Assembly: GCF_001611795.1 (NCBI RefSeq)
Contig: NZ_CP015098.1
Coordinates: 558,001 to 622,000 of the forward strand
DNA: 64,000 nt
Direction of reading: 5' to 3'
Origin: Streptomyces qaidamensis
GTDB taxonomy: Bacteria; Actinomycetota; Actinomycetes; Streptomycetales; Streptomycetaceae
Position numbers and translations under genes: made by a program
Part shown: one piece after another, positions 7,962 to 17,417 of the stretch
Position numbering within the stretch: position 1 is the first letter of the stretch
How the letters are laid out: the number at the start of each line of letters is the position of its first letter
Notes under the pieces: model-generated
What the model was told of the DNA's origin: nothing
The model's input: only the letters and a program-made list of their open reading frames with translations
The model's database searches: none

Positions 7962-10304
7962 CTACTTCCGCATCACGGCCGGTTCGTGCCGGCGCAGCAT
8001 CCGGGACACGAGGAAGCCGAAGAGCACCGACAGCACGACCAGCATCCCGACGTCGATGAGCCAGGTGCCCGCCGAGTGCTCGAAGAGCGGGTCCTTCGTC
8101 AGGTCGCCGGGCACGATCCGGCCCAGTCCGACAGTGCCGGCCATCGCGGCCAGTGCCCAGCGCGCCGGCACCAGCCAGCCCAGCTGCTCCAGCCCGGGTG
8201 TGTCGGCCAGCTTCAGCAGGGCCCCGCAGAAGACGACCTGCACGATGGCGATGAGCACCAGCAGCGGCATCGTCACCTCTTCCTTGCGCACCAGCGCGGA
8301 GACGAGCAGGCCGAGCATCATCGCGGTGAACGCCAGCAGGGCGACGGCCACCGTGATCTCCACCAGGGGCGGCATCAGCACGCCTTCGCCGCCGGGTGCG
8401 TTGAGGTCGACGCCGAGCAGGGCGACCAGGGTCAGCACCACCGCCTGGAGGACGGTTATGACGCCCAGGACGATCACCTTGGACATCAGGTACGCCGATC
8501 TGGACAGGCCCACCGCACGTTCCCGCTGGTAGATCACGCGTTCCTTGACGAGTTCGCGCACGGCGTTGGCGGCCCCGGTGAGCACCGCGCCGACGCACAG
8601 GATGAGCAGCGCGTTCATCGCCGTGTCCAGCGTCAGCTTGCCGCCCGCCAGGGCGCGGGCCATCGCGCCCATGACGAACGGCAGCGCGATCATGATGATC
8701 AGGAAGGTGCGGTCGGCGCTCAGCGCGGCCGCGTAGCGGCGCACCAGCGTGCCGAGTTGGGCACCGCGGCTGCGCGGCCGGGGCGGGGCGGTGATGACGA
8801 CCGGCTCGGACCGCGGCTGCCGGGGCTGCGCGGAGGCGTCGGCCACGTACCGGCCGTGGAAGGGCGAGGCGAGGTACTCTCCCGCCCAGTCCCGCTCGGT
8901 GTCCCGGTCGAAGGCCTCGAAGGCCTCCGGCCACTCCTCGAAGCCGAAGAAGGACAGGGCGTCCTCGGGCGGCCCGTAGTAGGCGATCTTTCCGCCGGGC
9001 GCGAGCACGAGGAGCCGGTCGCACACGTCGAGGCTGAGCACGCTGTGGGTGACGACGATGACGGTGCGGCCGTCGTCGGCGAGGCCGCGCAGCATGTGCA
9101 TCACCGAGCGGTCCATGCCGGGGTCGAGGCCGGAGGTCGGCTCGTCGAGGAACAGCAGCGACGGCTTCGTCAGCAGTTCCAGGGCCACGCTGACGCGCTT
9201 GCGCTGGCCGCCGGACAGGCTGTGCACGTGCTGGTCGGCACGCTGCTCCAGGCCCAGTTCGCGGATGACCTCGTCGACCCGGGCGCGCCGCTCGGCCTTG
9301 GCGGTGTCCTGCGGGAAGCGCAGTTCGGCGGCGTAGGTGAGGGCTTTGCGGACGGTCAGCTGCGCGTGCAGGATGTCGTCCTGCGGGACCAGGCCGATGC
9401 GCTGGCGCAGCTCGGCGTAGTCGCGGTAGAGGTCGCGGCCGTCGTAGAGGACGGTGCCATGGCCCGCGGGCCGCTGGCCGGTGAGGGCGTTCAGGAGCGT
9501 GGACTTGCCGGCGCCGCTCGGGCCGACGACGGCGAGCAGGCACTTCTCCCCCACCGGGAACGACACGTGGTCGAGGAGCGTCTTGCGGCCGCGGTCGACG
9601 GCGACCGCGAGGTCCTGCACGTCGAGGGAGACCTCGCCGGTGTCGACGTACTCCTGGAGTTGGTCGCCGACGAGGCAGAACGCCGAGTGGCCGATGCCGA
9701 CGATGTCGCCCTGGCCGACCGGGGCGCTGGTGACGGGGCTGCCGTTGAGGTAGGTGCCGTTGTGGCTGCCCAGGTCGTTGATCTCGTAGCTGCCGTCGGC
9801 CAGGGCGCGCAGTTCGGCGTGCCGACGGGAGACGACGAGGTCGTCGATGACCAGGTCGTTGTCGGGGGCGCGGCCGATGCGGACGGTGCGGGTGGGCAGC
9901 GGACGTACGGTCGTGGGCTGCCGGTAGGTGCCCGTGCGGGACGGCATGGAGACGGCGGAGGGGCGTTCCGGTGCGCGTCGGGCGGGGGCGGGGCGGCGGC
10001 CCGTCAGGGTCATGCGCGGTCCGTCGGCCGGATTGCCGAAGCGGATGACGGTGCCGGGTCCGACGTCCCACTCGTGGATGCGCCGGCCGTCGGCGTAGGT
10101 GCCGTTGGTGCTGTCCTCGTCCTCGATGGTCCAGTGACCGTCCTCGGGCTTCAGCACCGCGTGGTGCCAGGAGACCCGGTCGTCGTCGATGACGATGTCG
10201 CACATCGGGTCGCGCCCTACGTGGTAGTCACGGCCCGGGATCATCACGGTGCTGCCCGTCTCTGTCTCCAGGACGAGTTCTGGTGCTACCGAGGGTTGCG
10301 CCAT
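7962..10304 (-). CDS. ABC exporter with two FHA domains (Rv1747-like)
   Basis: A 780-aa protein with FHA1 at about 15-98 (GR at 30-31, SWHH at 45-48, STNGTY), a linker at 100-140, FHA2 at about 141-215 (IGR, SRRH, SHNGTY), an ABC ATPase at about 225-450 and an ABC2-type permease from about 500. In the ATPase, Walker A is GPSGAGKST with Lys267, the signature is LSGGQRKR, and Walker B is LLFLDEPTSGLD. This is the domain order of mycobacterial Rv1747, a PknF-phosphorylated exporter involved in lipid/glycolipid export. The linker carries QPTTVRPLPTRTV, candidate phosphothreonines close to the neighbour's PTRVV motif. The start is the ATG of MAQPSVAPEL; the 178 codons upstream in frame are a shadow of another gene. 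It is first in a kinase operon. Confidence 0.93.
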   Translation of the reverse strand: MAQPSVAPELVLETETGSTVMIPGRDYHVGRDPMCDIVIDDDRVSWHHAVLKPEDGHWTIEDEDSTNGTYADGRRIHEWDVGPGTVIRFGNPADGPRMTLTGRRPAPARRAPERPSAVSMPSRTGTYRQPTTVRPLPTRTVRIGRAPDNDLVIDDLVVSRRHAELRALADGSYEINDLGSHNGTYLNGSPVTSAPVGQGDIVGIGHSAFCLVGDQLQEYVDTGEVSLDVQDLAVAVDRGRKTLLDHVSFPVGEKCLLAVVGPSGAGKSTLLNALTGQRPAGHGTVLYDGRDLYRDYAELRQRIGLVPQDDILHAQLTVRKALTYAAELRFPQDTAKAERRARVDEVIRELGLEQRADQHVHSLSGGQRKRVSVALELLTKPSLLFLDEPTSGLDPGMDRSVMHMLRGLADDGRTVIVVTHSVLSLDVCDRLLVLAPGGKIAYYGPPEDALSFFGFEEWPEAFEAFDRDTERDWAGEYLASPFHGRYVADASAQPRQPRSEPVVITAPPRPRSRGAQLGTLVRRYAAALSADRTFLIIMIALPFVMGAMARALAGGKLTLDTAMNALLILCVGAVLTGAANAVRELVKERVIYQRERAVGLSRSAYLMSKVIVLGVITVLQAVVLTLVALLGVDLNAPGGEGVLMPPLVEITVAVALLAFTAMMLGLLVSALVRKEEVTMPLLVLIAIVQVVFCGALLKLADTPGLEQLGWLVPARWALAAMAGTVGLGRIVPGDLTKDPLFEHSAGTWLIDVGMLVVLSVLFGFLVSRMLRRHEPAVMRK

Positions 10305-10362
10305 GGTCAAGATTCTACCGATTTGCCCTGTTCTGCGCCTGGGCGGGCGAGGCTGCGGCAGG

Positions 10363-10773
10363 TCAGCCGACGGAGATGCCGACGAAGGGTGCCGTGCGCT
10401 GCATCCGCAGGGCGTCCACGGACTCGGCGAGCAGTTCGTATTCGGTGGTGTCGTCGCTGGTGGCGATACGCACGAGCCGTCCGGCCGCCAACTCCTCGGC
10501 GACCCGCTCCTGCTGGGCCGGATCGGCGCACCAGGCGCGCAGCAGCCCGGGCACGTCGGGCACGGTGTGGGCGACCGGCACGAGCGCGCCCGGAGGTAAG
10601 TGCTCGGCCTCGGGCCGGGGGTCGAGGCGCTGGGCGATCCAGGAGGCCCGGTCGCGCAGCCACCACAGGGCGAGGGCGAGGGTGGGCGCACGGTAGGTAC
10701 CGAGGGGCACTCCGATCCGGCGGCCGTCGCAGACTCCGTACGCCGTGACGTGGCACAGAAACTCATCGTGCAC
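10363..10773 (-). CDS. Conserved hypothetical protein upstream of the FHA-ABC operon
   Basis: A 136-aa protein beginning MHDEFLCHVTAYGVCDGRRIGVPLGTYRAPTLALALWWLRDRASW. The start is GTG at 10773, preceded by GGGGGAGGGTCAC. I do not recognise a family and see no signal peptide or membrane span. The C-terminal part (AQQERVAEELAAGRLVRIATSDDTTEYELLAESVDALRMQ) looks like a small alpha/beta fold. It ends 58 bases before the FHA-ABC start in the same orientation, so it may share its transcript. GC-rich third positions match a real Streptomyces gene. Confidence 0.65.
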   Translation of the reverse strand: MHDEFLCHVTAYGVCDGRRIGVPLGTYRAPTLALALWWLRDRASWIAQRLDPRPEAEHLPPGALVPVAHTVPDVPGLLRAWCADPAQQERVAEELAAGRLVRIATSDDTTEYELLAESVDALRMQRTAPFVGISVG

Positions 10774-11325
10774 GTGACCCTCCCCCGTTGCCCCGCCCGT
10801 CTGCCCTGCCCGGCCTCACTTGCCTCGCCCGGCTTCACTTCTCCTGCGGCTCGCGTGCTGTGCGTGAGGGCGCCGTCGCTCGACGTGAAAAGCGCTCTCG
10901 CAGGTCAGTATGTTCACTACTGAATCACTGTCACCACGACTTTCCGGCCACTCTCCTGGCATATTCACCCCCCGGGTTGGCCGAAATCCGGCGAGCCGTC
11001 GCACCGGCCCCTGGCCTTGGGGCTGATCGACGCTCGCGGCGGCCGGGGGCAGGGTGGTCGTACCGGGTTCACCGCGACCGGAATCCGACCCCTGACCAGC
11101 AGCGACGACCTTCAGCGATCACCACGGTGATCGCGGCGCCCCGCGACCGGTTCCCCGGGGTTGGAGTTGCGGCCGACCGGCGCGTCGACGGTCGTCACGA
11201 CACCGCGCCCTGCTCGGATCTCCGGACCGGGTGCCCGCCGGGACGTGAAGCGGGCGGTCGCGATGAGTTTCCCGGTGTCCGGCGGTCTGATGTGAGGAAG
11301 AGGCCGCCGAGCACCGGAGGACGTC
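10774..11325. other. Gene-free stretch with divergent promoters
   Basis: 552 bases between the divergent hypothetical gene and the DUF1905 gene. Short frames here lack ribosome sites and Streptomyces codon bias. A relatively AT-rich patch near 10905-10975 (GTATGTTCACTACTGAATCA) is the best place for the minus-strand operon promoter. No RNA gene is visible. Confidence 0.5.
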
Positions 11326-11667
11326 ATGACCACCACGGGAGTTCTGGACGCGGAGTTCACCGCGGTCCTGCGCAAGAGTCCCGCCGAGGGCGGCTGGACC
11401 TATCTGGTCTGGCCCCGGTCCGTCGAGTTCTTCGGTACTCGCGGCCTGGTCAAGGTCCGCGGGACGATCGACGGGCATCCGTTCCGCAGCTCGTTCATGG
11501 CGCTGGGGGACGGCACCCACAAGCTTCCCGTGAAGGCCGACGTCCGCAAGGCCATCGGCAAGGAGGAGGGTGACACGGTGACAGTGCGCCTGGAGGAGCG
11601 GATCGGCTCCCAGCCGCGCGTGCCCGGGGGCGGACGCCCCCGGGCGGGCCGACCTGCTACTGCTTGA
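11326..11667 (+). CDS. DUF1905 domain protein
   Basis: A 113-aa protein matching DUF1905 in nearly all of its length: [84 protein letters not shown]. This small beta-barrel family is widespread and uncharacterised, often paired with a YdeI/OmpD-associated domain. GGAGGA precedes the ATG. The last 20 residues are a low-complexity tail overlapping the convergent aldo/keto reductase gene by 11 bases. Confidence 0.9.
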   Translation: MTTTGVLDAEFTAVLRKSPAEGGWTYLVWPRSVEFFGTRGLVKVRGTIDGHPFRSSFMALGDGTHKLPVKADVRKAIGKEEGDTVTVRLEERIGSQPRVPGGGRPRAGRPATA

Positions 11668-12649
11668 CGATGGCGTCGATCCGGGCCAGTTCGTCCGCGT
11701 CGAAGTCCAGGTTGCGGATGGCGCCGACGCTGTCCTCGATCTGCTGTGCGCTGCTCGCGCCGACCAGTGCGGAGGTGACCCGGCCGCCGCGCAGCACCCA
11801 GGCCAGTGCCATCTGAGCCAGGGTCTGGCCGCGGCCCTTCGCGATGTCGTTCAGGTCGCGCAGCCGGCCCACCAGGTCCTCGGTGAGCGCGTCGGAGTTC
11901 AGGAAGGGGCTGTCGCTCGCGGCCCGGGAGCCCTCGGGGATGCCGTCGAGGTAGCGGGCGGAGAGCACGCCCTGCTCCAGCGGGGAGAAGACGATGGACC
12001 CGACCTGGAGCTCGTCCAGGGCGTCCAGCAGCCCCTCGTCCTCGGGGCGGCGGTCCAGCATGGAGTAGCGGGGCTGGTGGATGAGGAGCGGGGTGCCCAG
12101 CTCGCCCAGGATGCGGGCGGCCTCGCGCGTCTGCTCCGCGGAGTAGTTGGAGACACCGACGTACAGCGCCTTGCCCTGCTGCACCGCCGAGTGCAGGGCC
12201 CCCATCGTCTCCTCCAGCGGAGTGTCCGGGTCGGGACGGTGCGAGTAGAAGACGTCGACGTACTCCAGGCCCATCCGCTTCAGGCTCTGGTCCAGCGAGG
12301 ACAGCACGTACTTGCGCGATCCCCATTCGCCGTACGGGCCGGGCCACATCAGGTAGCCGGCCTTGGTGGAGATCACCAGCTCGTCGCGGTACGGCGCGAA
12401 GTCCGCCTTCAGGAACTCGCCCAGCGCGGACTCGGCGGCGCCGGGCGGCGGGCCGTAGTTGTTGGCGAGGTCGAAGTGCGTGACACCGAGATCGAAGGCG
12501 CGACGCAGGATGGCGCGCTGCGTCTCGACGGACCGGTCCGGGCCGAAGTTGTGCCACAGGCCGAGCGAGAGCACGGGGAGCTTCAGGCCGCTGCGTCCGG
12601 TGCGCCGATAGGGCATGTCCGCGTAGCGGTCGGGGTGTGCGGTGTACAA
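11657..12649 (-). CDS. Aldo/keto reductase, YghZ/MgrA-like (L-glyceraldehyde 3-phosphate reductase type)
   Basis: A 330-aa NADPH-dependent carbonyl reductase of the TIM-barrel AKR family. FDLANNYG holds the catalytic Asp and Tyr, [22 protein letters not shown] the Lys, and [18 protein letters not shown] the His. The [17 protein letters not shown] signature is typical of the YghZ/KvbetaR-like branch. The start is TTG at 12649 ([17 protein letters not shown]), six bases after CTGGAG; the ATG at 12718 would add 23 residues and overlap the divergent regulator's upstream region. It is divergent from a LysR-type regulator, the usual arrangement for direct control. Confidence 0.93.
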   Translation of the reverse strand: MYTAHPDRYADMPYRRTGRSGLKLPVLSLGLWHNFGPDRSVETQRAILRRAFDLGVTHFDLANNYGPPPGAAESALGEFLKADFAPYRDELVISTKAGYLMWPGPYGEWGSRKYVLSSLDQSLKRMGLEYVDVFYSHRPDPDTPLEETMGALHSAVQQGKALYVGVSNYSAEQTREAARILGELGTPLLIHQPRYSMLDRRPEDEGLLDALDELQVGSIVFSPLEQGVLSARYLDGIPEGSRAASDSPFLNSDALTEDLVGRLRDLNDIAKGRGQTLAQMALAWVLRGGRVTSALVGASSAQQIEDSVGAIRNLDFDADELARIDAIVKQ

Positions 12650-12767
12650 CGCGACTCCAGAAGGGTTGGCACGGTCGGAGGGGAAACCGGTGTCCACTCT
12701 GGCGTGACCTGCGCCCATGCGTCCAACAGAAGAATCCGATGGAATTCAGCGGCTACGCTTCTCAGTC

Positions 12768-13685
12768 ATGGAACTGCGTCACTTGCAGCATTTCGTCGCG
12801 GTCGCCGAGGACCAGCACTTCACCCGGGCGGCGGAACGCCTCCTGGTCTCCCAGTCGGGCCTGTCGGCGTCCATCCGCGCGCTGGAGCGGGAGCTGCAGA
12901 CGCCGTTGTTCGTGCGCACGACCCGCCGGGTGACGCTCACCCCGGCCGGGCGGGCGCTGCTGGGTGAGGCGGAGCGGATCCTCGCGCAGGTCCGTTCGGC
13001 CCACGAGGCGGTGGCCGCGGTGCAGGGCGTGCTGCGCGGGATGCTCGCGCTCGGGTCCGAGCAGTGCATCGCCGGGGTGCACGTGGCCGGGCTGCTGGCG
13101 GCGTTCCGGCGGAGCCACCCGGACGTGGAGATCTGTCTGCGGCAGGCGGGCTCGGGGGCCCTCGCGGAGGAGGTCGCGGCCGGGCGCCTGGATCTGGCGT
13201 TCGCCGTGCGCACCGACCGGGAGGACACCGACCAGCTGCGGACCGTGCCGCTGACGAGCGAGCCGATGATGGTGCTGTGCCATCCGAGCCACCGGCTCGC
13301 GGCGGCCGGGGTGGCGGTGACGCCGGAGGATCTGGGCGGTGAGGTCTTCGTCGACTTCCATCCGGACTGGGGGCCGCGGCGCACCACCGACGCCGCGTTC
13401 GCCGCCGCGGGCGTGCGCCGCAGCGTCGCCCTGGAGGTCAACGACGTGCACAGCCTCCTCGATCTCGTGGACGAGGATCTCGGCATCGCCGTCGTGCCGC
13501 GCCACTTCCGGCACAAGCGTGCCTCGCTGACCGCCCTGCCGGTGAAGGGCGCCGGGGACGCCGTGTACGAGACGGTGGCCCTGCTGCCGCCCGAGCAGGC
13601 GACCAGTCCGGCGGCCCGGGCCCTGATGGCCCTGCTGGAAACAGGGGGCGTGGCACCACCCCAGGAGGGTGTCCACCCCTCCTGA
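12768..13685 (+). CDS. LysR-family transcriptional regulator
   Basis: A 305-aa LysR-type regulator. The helix-turn-helix is at residues 1-60 (MELRHLQHFVAVAEDQHFTRAAERLLVSQSGLSASIRALE) and the periplasmic-binding-like effector domain at about 90-295 (CIAGVHVAGLLAAFRRSHPDVEICLRQAG). The start at MELRHL is the family norm; the frame opens 51 bases earlier without a ribosome site. It is divergent from the aldo/keto reductase, with 118 bases between, and is probably its activator or repressor. Confidence 0.93.
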   Translation: MELRHLQHFVAVAEDQHFTRAAERLLVSQSGLSASIRALERELQTPLFVRTTRRVTLTPAGRALLGEAERILAQVRSAHEAVAAVQGVLRGMLALGSEQCIAGVHVAGLLAAFRRSHPDVEICLRQAGSGALAEEVAAGRLDLAFAVRTDREDTDQLRTVPLTSEPMMVLCHPSHRLAAAGVAVTPEDLGGEVFVDFHPDWGPRRTTDAAFAAAGVRRSVALEVNDVHSLLDLVDEDLGIAVVPRHFRHKRASLTALPVKGAGDAVYETVALLPPEQATSPAARALMALLETGGVAPPQEGVHPS

Positions 13686-13752
13686 CCCGATCCGTCCCGC
13701 GCACCAGACTCGTGACCGTCCCGGAAGGCAACCGCGGTCAGGAGCAGGCGAG

Positions 13753-15249
13753 ATGACGGATCACACACGACGGAACGTGCTGCGCGGCGCTGCGGCGATC
13801 ACGGCGGCCGGCGCGCTGGTCGGCACCGGGGCGGGAGGAGGGCCCGCCGTGGCAACGTCCCGGACCCCGCGCCGCTTCCCCTTCCTGGAGGGCGCGTTCG
13901 AGCCGGTCACCGAGGAGCTGACGGCCTTCGACCTGCCGGTCACCGGCCGTATCCCGCACGAACTGAACGGCCGCTACCTGCGCAACGGCCCCAACGTCCT
14001 GGGGCTGGAGGACCCGCGCGCCCACCACTGGATGCTCGGCGAGGGCATGGTGCACGGGGTGCGGCTGCGCGAGGGCCGGGCGGAGTGGTACCGCAACCGC
14101 TGGGTGCGGTCCTCGCAGGTGGCGAGGAAGCTCGGGGAGCCCTGCCCGGGTCCGGTGCCGCCGGACGACTTCCCGTGCAACACCCATGTGATCCCCTACC
14201 GGGGGCGGATCCTCGCCCTCCAGGAAAGCGGGCCGCTGCCGTACGAACTCGACGACGAGCTGAACACCGTCGCTCCGTACGACTTCCGGGGCACCCTGAA
14301 GGGCCCGCTCACCGCGCACACCAAGTTCGACGTGCACGCCGCGGAGCTGCACGCCATCGCCTACTACCCGACCTGGGACCACGTCCGGCACCTGGTGTTC
14401 GGCCCGACGGGCCGGCTCGTGCGGACCACGAGGATCCCGGTGGCGGACGCGCCGATGATCCACGACTTCGCGCTCACCGAGAACCACGTGGTGCTCCTCG
14501 ACATGCCGGTCACCTTCGACCCGGCGGGCGCCGAGCGCGGCGACATCGTGCCGTACGTCTGGAACGACCGGCATCCGGCACGGGTCGGCGTGCTGCCCCG
14601 CGCGGGCGGCGCGGTCCGCTGGTTCGAGGTCGACCCGGTCTACTACTCGCACACCCTCAACGCCTACGAGGAGGGGCCGCGCATCGTCGTCGACATGACC
14701 AACTTCGACGCTCCGTTCCTCGTCGCCGGCAACGGCTCGGGCGGCCCCTGCGGAGCGGGCACGCCCCGGCTCGACCGCTGGACGGTCGACCTGCGGCAGG
14801 GGCGGGTGCGGACCAGGACCCTCGACGACCGCCCCCAGGAGTTCCCCCGGGTCAACGAGGCGCTGGTGTCCCGCCGGCACCGGTACGGCTACTCGGCCGC
14901 CGCCGCGGAGATGTCGCTCGCCTACCAGGCGGTCGACGGCACGCCGCCCGACGGGGCCTTCACCAACGCGCTCATCAAGCACGACCTGCTGCGCGGCACG
15001 TCCGAGGTCCACCGGCTGCCCGGGGGCGCGGCGGCGAGCGAGGCCGTGTTCGTGCCGTCCGACCCGCGCGACGGAAGGGCTGCGGAGGACGACGGGTATG
15101 CGGTCGCGTACGTGCACAACCCCGACCGCGGGGCGTCGGACCTGGTGATCCTCGCGGCCCAGGACTTCACCGGGGAGCCGGTGGCCCGGATCCATCTCCC
15201 GGGGCGGGTGCCGCTGGGCTTCCACGGGAGCTGGATTCCCGACGCGTGA
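13753..15249 (+). CDS. Carotenoid oxygenase family protein with Tat signal
   Basis: A 498-aa non-haem iron dioxygenase of the carotenoid/lignostilbene cleavage family. A twin-arginine leader (TRRNVLRGAAAITAAGALVG) indicates export as a folded enzyme. The four iron-binding His regions are recognisable: the HTKFDVHAAELHAI stretch, MIHDFALTENHVV, YYSHTLNAYEE and the C-terminal PLGFHGSW. Early family motifs are also present (GRYLRNGPNVL, HHWMLGEGMVHGVRL). The start is the ATG of MTDHTRRN behind GGAGCAGGCGAG. Export argues for an extracellular stilbene, lignin-derived or apocarotenoid substrate rather than an intracellular retinal-forming role; the substrate cannot be told from sequence. Confidence 0.92.
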   Translation: MTDHTRRNVLRGAAAITAAGALVGTGAGGGPAVATSRTPRRFPFLEGAFEPVTEELTAFDLPVTGRIPHELNGRYLRNGPNVLGLEDPRAHHWMLGEGMVHGVRLREGRAEWYRNRWVRSSQVARKLGEPCPGPVPPDDFPCNTHVIPYRGRILALQESGPLPYELDDELNTVAPYDFRGTLKGPLTAHTKFDVHAAELHAIAYYPTWDHVRHLVFGPTGRLVRTTRIPVADAPMIHDFALTENHVVLLDMPVTFDPAGAERGDIVPYVWNDRHPARVGVLPRAGGAVRWFEVDPVYYSHTLNAYEEGPRIVVDMTNFDAPFLVAGNGSGGPCGAGTPRLDRWTVDLRQGRVRTRTLDDRPQEFPRVNEALVSRRHRYGYSAAAAEMSLAYQAVDGTPPDGAFTNALIKHDLLRGTSEVHRLPGGAAASEAVFVPSDPRDGRAAEDDGYAVAYVHNPDRGASDLVILAAQDFTGEPVARIHLPGRVPLGFHGSWIPDA

Positions 15250-15276
15250 TCCCCGGCCATGCGCGATGGTGGACGT

Positions 15277-15789
15277 ATGCATGCGAAGGACATCCTCATC
15301 GACGGTTTCAGCCGCATCCGCGAAGAAGTCCATGCCACCGTCGAGGGGCTCGGGCCGGACGAGCTGACCGCCCGCCCCTCCCCCGACACCAATTCGATCG
15401 CCTGGCTGGTCTGGCACCTCACCCGCGTCCAGGACGACCACATGGCCGACGCCTTCGGCCTGGAACAGGTGTGGCTGTCCCAGGACTGGGAGAAGCGCTT
15501 CGGTCTCGACCTGCCCCGCCGCGACACGGGCTACGGCCACAGCCCCGCCAAGGTCGCACGGGTCCGGGTCGACTCGGGTGAGCTGCTGACCGGCTACTAC
15601 GACGCCGTGCACGACCAGAGCCTGGACGCCCTGCGGGGCCTCACCGCCAAGGACCTGGAGCGGGTCGTCGACGAGCGCTGGGACCCGCCGGTCACCCTGG
15701 GCGTCCGGTTGGTCAGCGTCCTGTCCGACGATCTCCAGCACGTCGGACAGGCCGCCTACCTGCGCGGGCTGCTTCAGAGCGCGGCGTAA
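15277..15789 (+). CDS. DinB-family (mycothiol-dependent transferase-like) protein
   Basis: A 170-aa four-helix-bundle protein of the DinB/DUF664 superfamily, metal-binding enzymes that in actinobacteria often use mycothiol. Metal-ligand His positions are seen in [12 protein letters not shown] and in [13 protein letters not shown] near the C-terminus. The start is the ATG of [11 protein letters not shown]; the longer frame (MRDGGR) has no ribosome site. It ends 16 bases inside the convergent adenosine deaminase gene. Substrate unknown. Confidence 0.88.
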   Translation: MHAKDILIDGFSRIREEVHATVEGLGPDELTARPSPDTNSIAWLVWHLTRVQDDHMADAFGLEQVWLSQDWEKRFGLDLPRRDTGYGHSPAKVARVRVDSGELLTGYYDAVHDQSLDALRGLTAKDLERVVDERWDPPVTLGVRLVSVLSDDLQHVGQAAYLRGLLQSAA

Positions 15790-16850
15790 CCGGGCAGCAC
15801 CACGTCCCGGATGAGTGCGTTCCGCTCGTCGAAGGGGAGGAACGCGCTCTTCAGGGCGTTCACGGTGACCGTGCGCAGATCCTCGACGGTCCAGCCCGCC
15901 TGCTCGACCAGCAGGGACATCTCGCGGGTCATCGTCGTGCCCGACACCAGGCGGTTGTCGGTGTTGAGGGTGACGCGGAAGCCGAGGTCCTTGAGCGCGG
16001 TGATCGGGTGCTCGGCGATGGAGGTGGCGGCGCCCGTCTGGAGGTTGGACGTCGGGCACATCTCCAGGGCGATGCGCCGGTCGCGCACCCAGCCCGCGAG
16101 CCGGCCGAGCTTGCCCGACGCGAGGTCCGGGATGTCGTCGGTGATCCGCACGCCGTGCCCGATGCGCTGGGCGCCGCACACCTGGAGGGCCTGGTGGATG
16201 CTGGGCAGGCCGTGCGCCTCGCCGGCGTGGATGGTGAACGGCACGTTCTCGCGGCGCAGGTGCTCGAAGGCCGCGAGGTGGTCGGCGGGCGGGAAGCCGT
16301 CCTCGGCGCCGGCGATGTCGAAGCCGACGACTCCGGCGTCGCGGAACGCCACGGCCAGGTCGGCGGCCTCGCACACCCGGTCGAACATCCGCATGCCGCA
16401 GAGCAGGGTGCCGACCCGCACGGGCGTGCCCGCGGCCGCCGCCTTGGCCATGCCCGCCGCCAGGCCCTCCTGGACGGTCTCGACGACCTCGGCCATGGTC
16501 AGCTCACCGTTGGTGTTCAGCTCGGGGGCGTAGCGCACCTCGCCGTAGACGACACCGTCGGCGGCCAGGTCCAGCACGTACTCCTCGGCCGTGCGGAGCA
16601 GGCCCTCGCGGGTCTGCATCACGGCGAGGGTGTGCTCGAAGGTCGCTATGTAGCGCACCAGGTCGCCGGAGTTGGCGGCCTCGTAGTACCAGGCGGCGAG
16701 CTCGTCCGGGTCGGTGGTCGGCAGGGTGTGGCCGACCGCGTCGGCCAGCTCCACCACGGTGGCGGGGCGCAGGCCGCCGTCGAGGTGGTCGTGCAGCACG
16801 GCCTTGGGGAGGCGGCGGATCAGATCGGTGTCTACGCGCGTAGCAGTCAT
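15774..16850 (-). CDS. add: Adenosine deaminase
   Basis: A 358-aa zinc amidohydrolase converting adenosine to inosine in purine salvage. Zinc/catalytic motifs: LHDHLDGG near residue 18, [16 protein letters not shown], and [11 protein letters not shown] holding the catalytic Asp. Its length is typical of bacterial ADA. The HDHLDG variant (rather than HVHLDG) is common in actinobacteria. It lies 45 bases after the VOC-family gene on the same strand, so they may be cotranscribed. Confidence 0.93.
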   Translation of the reverse strand: MTATRVDTDLIRRLPKAVLHDHLDGGLRPATVVELADAVGHTLPTTDPDELAAWYYEAANSGDLVRYIATFEHTLAVMQTREGLLRTAEEYVLDLAADGVVYGEVRYAPELNTNGELTMAEVVETVQEGLAAGMAKAAAAGTPVRVGTLLCGMRMFDRVCEAADLAVAFRDAGVVGFDIAGAEDGFPPADHLAAFEHLRRENVPFTIHAGEAHGLPSIHQALQVCGAQRIGHGVRITDDIPDLASGKLGRLAGWVRDRRIALEMCPTSNLQTGAATSIAEHPITALKDLGFRVTLNTDNRLVSGTTMTREMSLLVEQAGWTVEDLRTVTVNALKSAFLPFDERNALIRDVVLPGYAAL

Positions 16851-16895
16851 GACGGGTCTTTCCTCGGGCGGGTGGTTCGAAGCGGCGGGGCGGAG

Positions 16896-17288
16896 TCAGC
16901 CGGCGGGCTGGAGCAGGTCCCAGCGGTTTCCGTACAGGTCCTGGAAGACGGCGACGGTCCCGTACGGCTCGCGCCGCGGGTCCTCCAGGAAGGTCACGCC
17001 CGCGGCGGCCATCCGGGCGTGGTCGCGGGCGAAGTCGTCGGTGTGCAGGAAGAACCCGACCCGTCCACCGGTCTGGTCCCCGACCCGGGCGGCCTGGACG
17101 TCCCCCTCGGCGCGGGCCAGCAGCAGACCGGTGCCGGTTCCCCGGACGCCGGGTTCGACGACGACCCAGCGCGATCCGTCGGGCCGGGGCGCGTCCTCGA
17201 CGAGCCGGAATCCGAGGGCGTCGGTGTAGAAGCGGATCGCCTCGTCGTAGTCGTCGACGACGAGGGTGACCAGGGCGATACGTCTCAT
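16896..17288 (-). CDS. VOC family (glyoxalase-like) protein
   Basis: A 130-aa protein with two beta-alpha-beta-beta-beta modules of the vicinal oxygen chelate fold: MRRIALVTLVVDDYDEAIRFYTDALGFRLVED, then GRVGFFLHTDDFARDHARMAAAGVTFLEDPRREPYGTVAVFQDLYGNRWDLLQ. It ends in the family's usual DLYGNRWDLL. A metal-dependent lyase, dioxygenase or resistance role is possible; the substrate is unknown. First gene of a likely pair with adenosine deaminase. Confidence 0.9.
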   Translation of the reverse strand: MRRIALVTLVVDDYDEAIRFYTDALGFRLVEDAPRPDGSRWVVVEPGVRGTGTGLLLARAEGDVQAARVGDQTGGRVGFFLHTDDFARDHARMAAAGVTFLEDPRREPYGTVAVFQDLYGNRWDLLQPAG

Positions 17289-17369
17289 CGAGGGCCTCTC
17301 GGAGCGGGCGGTTGACCGGAGAGGTTATACGTAAAACTCCTGGGATGCCAACCACGTCTCCGACCGCCT

Positions 17370-17387
17370 GTAACTACTAGTATGTAC
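17370..17387. promoter_or_regulatory. Palindrome centred on TACTAGTA, candidate operator
   Basis: GTAACTACTAGTATGTAC is an 18-bp inverted repeat with 7 of 9 pairs matched, in an AT-rich patch unusual for this sequence. It lies 30 bases before the tautomerase start and 82 bases before the divergent VOC gene. The TACTA..TAGTA core resembles sites of HxlR-type regulators, which often sit beside such genes; none is encoded here. Confidence 0.5.
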
Positions 17388-17417
17388 ACTCCTGCTCAGC
17401 GAGACCCTGGAGGTCCC

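Noticed and set aside
7170..10748. Long plus-strand frame of about 1190 codons opposite the FHA-ABC operon
   Set aside because: Arg/His/Gly-rich composition without recognised domains, no ribosome site, exactly antisense to clear exporter and repeat-protein genes; a GC-rich shadow.
10774..11325. Possible tRNA or small RNA in the gap
   Set aside because: No cloverleaf, GGTTCRA T-loop or other recognised RNA signature seen.
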